This document shows positions 58,317 to 64,000 of a DNA stretch of 64,000 bases, piece after piece. Position 1 is the stretch's first letter, and each line of letters begins with the position of its first letter. This stretch comes from JAHEJJ01 sp965212205. Lineage in GTDB: Bacteria > Bacteroidota > Bacteroidia > Flavobacteriales > Flavobacteriaceae. The translations under genes were made by a program, and so were the position numbers. Under the pieces are notes generated by a model. It had not been told where the DNA came from, searched no databases, and saw only the letters and a list, made by a program, of their open reading frames with translations. The stretch lies in contig CBDBUX010000011.1 of NCBI GenBank assembly GCA_965212205.1, positions 186,001 to 250,000 of the forward strand, written 5' to 3'.

Positions 58317-59559
58317 GATATTTCGCCCTGATCTTTTTGAATCTCTGCAGATCCTTTTGCCAGCTCGTTCGGATCTGATCTTCTGTCTGGTTCTCTTCTA
58401 TTTGCCGCTGTAACGATGCCGTGCCCGCATGTCTCGTGAAATTTGCGGTATTAAAAAATTGGCTTTTATCCTTACAGTTCCGATATGCTTCAATTAACCA
58501 GTGCAGCTGGATCCGATCATGTGCTGCTTCCCCCGACAAGTCTTTACCATAACATATCACGCCTTTGTGTTTAGGATTTTTTGAGCCGAAATTGGGTTGG
58601 GGTGTATACTCAAAATCGAAATACTCCTTATTAAGGAACGGAGCTCCAAAACGCTGAAACTGAAATTCAGTACCCCGGCCAGCATTGATATTTGTACCTT
58701 CAAACAGGCCTAAACTGGGATAAAGTTCAACCGCCCGGGCATTTGGTAAATTTGGCGAAGGCCTTACCGGTAAAAGATATCTGGTCTTCCGGGTATATTG
58801 ACCCAATGAGATTACTTTGAGATCTGCCTTTAATCCGGCCTCCAACCAGTTTTCTCCATTGATCATCGTGGCATATTCCCCTATAGTCATGCCATAAACC
58901 AAGGGGATCGGGGTGAGTCCAAGAAATCCTTTATGCTCATTTTCCATGGTTGGGCCATCTACGAATTGTAAATTCGGATTCGGGCGATCCAATACCAGGA
59001 CAGGGATATTCTGTTCTGCGCAAGCCTCCATTACCAGTTGCAGGGTAGCGATATAGGTGTAAAATCGAACCCCGACATCCTGGATGTCGAAGACCACAAT
59101 ATCCAATCCCTTAAGCTGGTCACTGCTCGGCTTTTTGTTCGATCCGTATAGTGAGATCACCGGTAAACCGGATTTTTTGTCAAGGCCATCGGCTACCGCT
59201 TCACCCGCATCGGCTTGTCCTCTGAAACCATGTTCCGGAGCAAACACCTTTTCAATCGCTATACCAAGCGATAGGAGTGAATCGACCAGATGTGTTGCAG
59301 AGATCATTTCCGATGGCGATTCACTTTTGTATATCAGGCTGGTATGATTGGCCACCACCCCTACTTTTTTGTCCTTAAGCAATGGAAGATATTCAGAAGT
59401 TCTTGCAGCGGCGATCTCTAGCTCAGGATCCTGCGTCATTTCTAAATGCTCCAAGACGCTGCCTTGGTGCTGGTCACTTTTCTGTCCAACTCCTCCACAG
59501 GCAAATAGCATCAAAACCCACAAAAAAGACATATTTTTGAAAACGTACAAAAAGGGCAT
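58303..59559 (-). CDS. DUF1343 / exo-beta-N-acetylmuramidase NamZ-type lipoprotein
   Basis: The 418-residue product matches the DUF1343 family, of which NamZ cleaves N-acetylmuramic acid ends from peptidoglycan fragments. Motifs are VGVVANHTSLIYKSESP near residues 63-79, VFAPEHGFRGQADAGEAV near residues 101-118, VFDIQDVGVRFYTYIATLQL near residues 155-174, LDRPNPN near 190, and GTNINAGRGTEFQFQRFGAP near 290. The lipobox is LMLFAC (Cys21). ATG at 59559 supplies a lysine for the signal sequence; ATG at 59532 would leave it uncharged. Role: recycling of cell wall sugar. Confidence 0.9.
   Translation of the reverse strand: MPFLYVFKNMSFLWVLMLFACGGVGQKSDQHQGSVLEHLEMTQDPELEIAAARTSEYLPLLKDKKVGVVANHTSLIYKSESPSEMISATHLVDSLLSLGIAIEKVFAPEHGFRGQADAGEAVADGLDKKSGLPVISLYGSNKKPSSDQLKGLDIVVFDIQDVGVRFYTYIATLQLVMEACAEQNIPVLVLDRPNPNLQFVDGPTMENEHKGFLGLTPIPLVYGMTIGEYATMINGENWLEAGLKADLKVISLGQYTRKTRYLLPVRPSPNLPNARAVELYPSLGLFEGTNINAGRGTEFQFQRFGAPFLNKEYFDFEYTPQPNFGSKNPKHKGVICYGKDLSGEAAHDRIQLHWLIEAYRNCKDKSQFFNTANFTRHAGTASLQRQIEENQTEDQIRTSWQKDLQRFKKIRAKYLIYE
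59532..59539 (+). promoter_or_regulatory. -7 promoter element of the permease gene
   Basis: TATTTTTG matches TANNTTTG, 23 bases before the TTG start at 59563. The element lies within the first codons of the opposite-strand muramidase gene. Confidence 0.5.
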
Positions 59560-59562
59560 GGG

Positions 59563-60804
59563 TTGAACTTAGAATTTTTTATTGCAAAACGCCTAATCAC
59601 AGGTAAGGATCATAAAATTAGTATTTCCGCACCAATAATAAAAATTGCGATTGCGGCCATCGCCCTGGGATTAATTATGATGTTGGTGGCCCTTGCCACC
59701 GGCACAGGCCTTCAGCAGAAGATCAGAGAAAAGGTTGCAGCCTTTAACGGGCATATCCAAATTTACAACTACGACAATAATCTTTCCGATGTTTCTGTAG
59801 CCCCGATCTCTAAAACACAGGATTTCTTTCCTGAATTTAAGGATGTAGACGGGATTGCCCATGTACAGGCTGTGGCATCTAAGGGGGGGATCATCAGGAC
59901 TATGGAGACTTTTGAGGGGATTATCGCCAAAGGTGTCGGGCCAGAATATCACTGGGGAGCGCTGGAGGAGTATTTAGTAGAAGGCCGTATGCCCGATTAT
60001 AAGGGTTCGCTGAATACTGAAGTACTGCTTTCCGCTACACTGGGTTCGAGACTCGGACTGGAACTGGGCGACACATTTTTTGCTTTTTTTCTAAAGGAAG
60101 ACGACCCTTCCAAGAATCCAAATCAGCGAAAATTTGAAGTGGTTGGTCTCTACGATAGCGGATTTGAAGATATTGACGGGCTCTATATTTTTACCGATAT
60201 ACGCCATATACAAAGGATGAACAAATGGACAGAAGAGCAGGTGGGTAATTTTGAGATCTTCCTGGACGATTTTGGCCAGATTGATGAGAAAAATCGCGAG
60301 ATCTATGGTAAAACACAATCCGATCTGGATACCCAAACCCTGAGGGAGAAATACTATCAGATTTTTGAATGGATCGATCTCTTTGATTTTAATATTGCCC
60401 TGATCATCGGAATAATGATCATTGTCGGTGGTATAAATATGATCACCGCATTGTTGGTCCTAATCCTGGAACGAACGCCGATGATCGGTGTATTGAAGGC
60501 TTTGGGAGCCTCGAGCTGGAGTATCCGCAAGGTATTTATTTATAATGCCGCTTACCTCATTGGGATTGGCCTTTTCTGGGGTAACCTCCTGGGACTAGGA
60601 ATTATCTGGATCCAGGATACCTACAGAGTTTTTAGATTTCCCAATCCTCAGGAATACTATATGGAATATATCCCGGTCAATGTCAATGGATTCCATATCT
60701 TGTTGCTTAATCTCGGGGTATTTCTTCTCTGTTCTGCAATGTTGATGATCCCTTCCTATATTATTAACAGGATCAGTCCTGTAAAAGCTATCAAATTCGA
60801 ATGA
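59563..60804 (+). CDS. ABC transporter permease, LolC/LolE/FtsX-like
   Basis: The 413-residue product has an N-terminal membrane segment (IIKIAIAAIALGLIMMLVAL near residues 25-44), a large periplasmic core (about 55-275) and three C-terminal segments with FNIALIIGIMIIVGGINMIT near residues 281-300 and ERTPMIGVLKALGASSWSIR near residues 307-326. This is the layout of lipoprotein-release permeases. The start is taken as TTG at 59563, giving the expected MNLEFFIAKR start; no ATG is available upstream in frame. No ATPase gene is adjacent. Confidence 0.9.
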   Translation: MNLEFFIAKRLITGKDHKISISAPIIKIAIAAIALGLIMMLVALATGTGLQQKIREKVAAFNGHIQIYNYDNNLSDVSVAPISKTQDFFPEFKDVDGIAHVQAVASKGGIIRTMETFEGIIAKGVGPEYHWGALEEYLVEGRMPDYKGSLNTEVLLSATLGSRLGLELGDTFFAFFLKEDDPSKNPNQRKFEVVGLYDSGFEDIDGLYIFTDIRHIQRMNKWTEEQVGNFEIFLDDFGQIDEKNREIYGKTQSDLDTQTLREKYYQIFEWIDLFDFNIALIIGIMIIVGGINMITALLVLILERTPMIGVLKALGASSWSIRKVFIYNAAYLIGIGLFWGNLLGLGIIWIQDTYRVFRFPNPQEYYMEYIPVNVNGFHILLLNLGVFLLCSAMLMIPSYIINRISPVKAIKFE

Positions 60805-60864
60805 ATCGTGCTGGATCAATACAGATTTCGCTGATGCGCGACTCATATTTCTAAATACTAATTT

Positions 60865-60872
60865 TATCTTTG
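60865..60872 (+). promoter_or_regulatory. -7 promoter element of the cysteine synthase gene
   Basis: TATCTTTG, an exact TANNTTTG match ending 6 bases before the ATG at 60879. Its position excludes the upstream TTG (60870) as start. Confidence 0.65.
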
Positions 60873-60878
60873 CCGCAC

Positions 60879-61856
60879 ATGGAATATGCAGAGACTATAT
60901 TAGACACCATCGGACATACGCCTTTGGTGAAAATGAATAAACTTACGGCCGAAGTGCCTTGCCTGGTACTGGCCAAATACGAAACCTTTAATCCCGGCAA
61001 TTCCGTAAAAGACCGCATGGCGGTTCAGATGGTTGAAGATGCAGAGGAGGCTGGAGATTTAAAGCCGGGGGGAACCATTATTGAAGGCACCTCCGGGAAT
61101 ACCGGTATGGGATTGGCATTGGCTGCTGTGGTTAAAGGTTATAAGATGATCTGCGTGATCAACGACAAGCAGTCTAAGGAGAAAATAGATATTCTAAAAG
61201 CCATGGGGAGTGAGGTTCATGTTTGCCCTACCGCTGTAGCGCCAGACGACCCCCGTAGTTATTATTCTACCGCCAAAAGGCTTTCCGAGGAGATCCCGAA
61301 TTCATGGTATGTTAATCAATATGATAATCCATCGAACACCAAGGCTCACTTTCAAACCACAGGACCTGAGATTTGGGAACAGACAGATGGAAAGGTCACT
61401 CATTTCGTAGTCGGAGTAGGCACAGGAGGCACTATTTCTGGTGTTGGCACCTATCTGAAATCGAAGAACCCCGATATTAAGGTGTGGGGGGTAGATACTT
61501 ATGGTTCCGTTTTTAAGAAATACCATGAGACCGGGATATTCGATCAGGAGGAGATCTATCCCTATGTTACAGAGGGCATAGGAGAAGATATTTTGCCCGA
61601 GAATGTAAACTTCGATGTCATCGACGGATTTGTTAAGGTTACTGATAAAGATGCCGCGGTATATACCCGGCGACTCGCCCGCGAGGAGGGTATGTTCCTC
61701 GGGAATTCTGCAGGTGCGGCCATTAAGGGCGTCCTTCAATTAAAGGAACATTTCAAGCCCGATGATGTGGTGGTTGTCCTCTTTCATGATCATGGAAGTC
61801 GATATGTTGGTAAGGTTTTTAACGACGATTGGATGCGTGAACAGGGATTCCTGTAG
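60879..61856 (+). CDS. PLP-dependent cysteine synthase / cystathionine beta-synthase-type enzyme
   Basis: The 325-residue product is a fold-type II PLP enzyme: NPGNSVKDRMA with the PLP lysine Lys44, EGTSGNTGMGLALAA near residues 70-84, VGVGTGGTISGVGTYLK near residues 178-194 for phosphate binding, and EGIGEDILPENVNFDVID near 230. It lacks C-terminal CBS domains. It makes cysteine from O-acetylserine or cystathionine from homocysteine and serine; the sequence alone does not decide which (GMGLALA is closer to the CBS subgroup). Confidence 0.9.
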   Translation: MEYAETILDTIGHTPLVKMNKLTAEVPCLVLAKYETFNPGNSVKDRMAVQMVEDAEEAGDLKPGGTIIEGTSGNTGMGLALAAVVKGYKMICVINDKQSKEKIDILKAMGSEVHVCPTAVAPDDPRSYYSTAKRLSEEIPNSWYVNQYDNPSNTKAHFQTTGPEIWEQTDGKVTHFVVGVGTGGTISGVGTYLKSKNPDIKVWGVDTYGSVFKKYHETGIFDQEEIYPYVTEGIGEDILPENVNFDVIDGFVKVTDKDAAVYTRRLAREEGMFLGNSAGAAIKGVLQLKEHFKPDDVVVVLFHDHGSRYVGKVFNDDWMREQGFL

Positions 61857-61888
61857 AATAGATAGACTAATCATTTAATTTTCATTTT

Positions 61889-63184
61889 ATGCGCCGACAA
61901 ATATTGCTTTCACTTCTGTTTATCACATTCGGGCATGCCTTATTCTCACAGGGACTCAACAGAACAGAGCAAAAAATATTGAAGACGATAGAAAAGAATA
62001 ACCATGAAGCTATTGAATTTCTCGAAAATGTGGTAAATATAAACAGCGGGACACTCAACTTACCCGGTGTACGCCAGACCGGAACCCTATTTGCCGACGC
62101 CTTTAACACCATTGGCTTTCAAACACGTTGGATAGAAATGCCCGAGGAAATGAACAGAGCCGGCCATTTATTTGCAGAAACCAATGGTTCAAAGGGGATC
62201 AAATTATTGCTCATTGGCCATTTAGATACGGTTTTCGAAAAAGACAGTCCCTTTCAGCGCTTTGAAATGGTAAACGATAGTATTGCGAAAGCGCCAGGGG
62301 GGAACGATATGAAAGGCGGTAATGTGATCGTGCTCTATGCGCTTAAGGCCCTCCAGGAACATGGCCTCCTAAACAATGCACAGATCATTGTGGCGTTCAC
62401 AGGGGACGAGGAAAGTACCGGAAAGCCCCTTGACCTCAGTAGAAAGGACCTGATTGAAGCGGCTAAAAGAAGTGATGTGGCTTTAGGGTTTGAAACCTCA
62501 ACAGGCTTTAACTATGCAACCGTGGCCCGAAGAGGAGCCTCCGGATGGCAGCTCGAAGTAGAGGGTAAAAGGGCACATTCCTCAGGAATTTTTAGCGATC
62601 GGGTAGGAGCAGGTGCCGTATTTGAAATGTCCAGAATTCTTCATGAATTTTACCGCCAGCTTAGCCCCGAAGACCTCCTGACATTTAATCCGGGTCTGGT
62701 AATGGGAGGTACTTTCCTTAGTTATGACGAAAAAACCTCCAGCGGAGAGATCTTTGGAAAATCGAATGTTGTGGCCCAGACTGCAATGGCAAAAGGGGGT
62801 CTCCGGTTTATAACAGAGGAACAAAAAGAGAATGCCAGAGCTCAGATGCGTGAAATCGTAGCGGCCGGCCTGCCCCATACCTCGGCCAAAATCAGTTTTA
62901 CCGACAGTTATCCGGCCATGCCTCCCAGCGAAGGCAACATGGCCTTGCTGGAAAAGCTTAACAGGGTCAGCCTTGATCTGGAACAGGGCAATGTAATCGC
63001 TTATGACCCGGGTAAAAGAGGTGCCGCCGATACCTCTTTTGTGGCGGCTTATGTGGATTGTCTTGATGGACTTGGTACTATGGGAAGCGGAGCACATACT
63101 CCCGAGGAGACGGTGAACCTGAAAACTATTGAAGAACTGACCAAAAGGGCAGCACTGTTTATATATCGACTTATCAATAAATAA
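61889..63184 (+). CDS. Exported M20-family metallopeptidase (carboxypeptidase G2-like)
   Basis: The 431-residue product has a signal peptide (LLSLLFITFGHALFSQ, cut near residue 21) and the M20 dizinc catalytic domain: GHLDTVFEKDS with the first His/Asp near residue 110, PGGNDMKGGNVIV with the bridging Asp, GDEESTG with the catalytic Glu pair near residue 173 and GSGAHTPEETVNL near the end with the last histidine. A dimerisation insert lies at about 215-330 (RRGASGWQLEVEGKRAHSSG). Role: periplasmic cleavage of glutamate-type or other dipeptides. Confidence 0.92.
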   Translation: MRRQILLSLLFITFGHALFSQGLNRTEQKILKTIEKNNHEAIEFLENVVNINSGTLNLPGVRQTGTLFADAFNTIGFQTRWIEMPEEMNRAGHLFAETNGSKGIKLLLIGHLDTVFEKDSPFQRFEMVNDSIAKAPGGNDMKGGNVIVLYALKALQEHGLLNNAQIIVAFTGDEESTGKPLDLSRKDLIEAAKRSDVALGFETSTGFNYATVARRGASGWQLEVEGKRAHSSGIFSDRVGAGAVFEMSRILHEFYRQLSPEDLLTFNPGLVMGGTFLSYDEKTSSGEIFGKSNVVAQTAMAKGGLRFITEEQKENARAQMREIVAAGLPHTSAKISFTDSYPAMPPSEGNMALLEKLNRVSLDLEQGNVIAYDPGKRGAADTSFVAAYVDCLDGLGTMGSGAHTPEETVNLKTIEELTKRAALFIYRLINK

Positions 63185-63187
63185 ACC

Positions 63188-63967
63188 ATGCTGATTTTAA
63201 AAAATGATGCCATAGAAGTTGGTATAGAAAAGGGCGAATTAACCAGTTTGCAGCTGGGTGAATACCAGTATATTCATCAAAAAGGGGCTCCCGGATGGCA
63301 GCATTCTGATACTGAGATGTTTCCTATTATCGGACCGACGGCCGAAGCCGGATATCGCGTACATGTTCCTCGTGGTAATGCGATCCTCGATCAGCACGGG
63401 CACCTGAGGGAAATGGAATACGAGCTTATAGAACATTCGAACACCTCAGCCAGATTCAGAAAATCCTATACAAGAGGGAAGGTGATAGGCAATAGCAAAT
63501 TTCCAGAAAAATCGACAGCACAGCGGCTTATTTGGCCTTTCGATTTTCACTTTGAGAAATGCTTTGAACTCTCGGCAAAGGAATTACGTATAATATTTAC
63601 AATAGCAGGAGAAAGGGACATGCCCTTTATGCTGGGATACCATCCCGCCTTTAAATTGCATTCGGATAACCCTCGTATAATGGCAAATGACAGAACAGTT
63701 GAGCTCCAGGAAATCCTGGATGCCGGTAATAGGGCCCTCGAGCTTCCTGATTGTGAACATGTGGTTTTAAAAGACCATCGGGATCTGGAAATCTCTACCG
63801 AAGGATTCGGACATTTTATGCTCTGGACTGAAGTGTCTAACATGCTGTGTATTGAACCAATCACATTCTATCCTTATAATGTTCCTCAAACAGAGCTGCA
63901 TGAAGGATTTATTCATCAGGAAGGTGATGAAATGAGTTTTGCTATTATATTGAAACCTCAACACTAA
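63188..63967 (+). CDS. Aldose 1-epimerase-family protein
   Basis: The 259-residue product has the galactose mutarotase fold pattern: GAPGWQHSDTEMFPIIGPTA near residues 33-52, the HGHLREMEYEL histidine region near residues 64-74, MPFMLGYHPAFKL near residues 146-158 with the second histidine and CIEPITFYPYN near residue 220 with the catalytic-base glutamate. Its start is 3 bases after the M20 peptidase stop, so it is likely in the same transcript. It would interconvert anomers of an unknown sugar. Confidence 0.9.
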   Translation: MLILKNDAIEVGIEKGELTSLQLGEYQYIHQKGAPGWQHSDTEMFPIIGPTAEAGYRVHVPRGNAILDQHGHLREMEYELIEHSNTSARFRKSYTRGKVIGNSKFPEKSTAQRLIWPFDFHFEKCFELSAKELRIIFTIAGERDMPFMLGYHPAFKLHSDNPRIMANDRTVELQEILDAGNRALELPDCEHVVLKDHRDLEISTEGFGHFMLWTEVSNMLCIEPITFYPYNVPQTELHEGFIHQEGDEMSFAIILKPQH

Positions 63968-63985
63968 TACTAAAACATCCAAGTC

Positions 63986-64000
63986 ATGATCCAGGATAAG
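63986..64000 (+). CDS. Possible start of a further gene, cut by the window edge
   Basis: An ATG at 63986 opens a frame of five codons to the edge, 18 bases after the aldose epimerase stop. Too short to identify. Confidence 0.25.

Noticed and set aside
62582..63097. 171-codon minus-strand frame inside the M20 peptidase gene
   Set aside because: Antisense shadow of a gene with complete catalytic motifs.
1..64000. Searched for CRISPR arrays, tRNA genes, transposases, integrases and attachment sites
   Set aside because: No regularly spaced direct repeats, cloverleaf-like gene or recombinase motif was seen by reading; a computed search could still find a weak one.

Overview
The window is a chromosomal segment of a member of the Bacteroidota, most likely a marine Flavobacteriaceae. 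The evidence is a SusC/RagA-type TonB-linked receptor fragment at the left edge, a FecI/FecR/TonB-receptor operon, promoters of the Bacteroidota form (TTTG, about 19 bp, TANNTTTG), few Shine-Dalgarno sequences, zinc-free forms of S14 and L36, and an L17 with a long charged tail. No tRNA, rRNA, insertion sequence, phage or CRISPR array was seen. The species cannot be fixed from the sequence.

Layout. 1-454 (minus) is the N-terminal part of a SusC-like receptor. 948-18089 (plus) is one long str-S10-spc-alpha super-operon (rpsL to rplQ, with fusA, secY, infA and rpoA), driven by a good promoter at 873-903 and closed by a strong hairpin terminator at 18118-18149. Three of its internal gaps (rpsJ-rplC, rpsM-rpsK, rpsK-rpsD) hold RNA-like secondary structure and are candidate regulatory sites. 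18185-24722 (plus) holds carA, eno, a GT5 glycogen/starch synthase-like gene, citrate synthase and a DDAH-like amidinohydrolase. 24719-29355 (minus) holds a GH65 disaccharide phosphorylase, a serine beta-lactamase-like hydrolase and a membrane-bound LytTR regulator. CtlX-like citrulline hydrolase follows on plus (29442-30392).

30399-35375 (minus) holds a BCCT transporter, a CarboxypepD_reg-like secreted protein, an SDR-DUF2867 protein and a small unknown. argS (35500-37290) meets, tail to tail, a cell-surface signalling operon on minus: ECF sigma factor (41400-40900), FecR anti-sigma (40742-39831) and STN-domain TonB receptor (39850-37292). Divergent to it is a 590-residue acidic lipoprotein built of tandem repeats (41522-43294), the most interesting uncharacterised gene here. 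Then come ffh, folD, a tiny lipoprotein (minus), a lipoprotein esterase, a small membrane protein and a methyltransferase with a duplicated N-terminal unit.

49757-64000 is a mosaic of short units: VOC protein, alpha/beta hydrolase and HxlR regulator around a palindromic operator candidate, two unknown exported proteins, a HerA-like ATPase, queE, a metzincin-like lipoprotein, another methyltransferase, a YkgJ-type cysteine-cluster protein, a sterol-desaturase-family hydroxylase, a NamZ-type muramidase, a LolC/E-like permease, a cysteine synthase, an M20 peptidase and an aldose epimerase. Many neighbours converge with their stop codons within a few bases or overlapping and with no visible terminator between them.

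Functionally the left third is translation, RNA polymerase and Sec/SRP export (secY, ffh). The rest is central metabolism, envelope proteins and nutrient sensing and uptake. All functional calls are read from motifs and family memory; no database search was possible.
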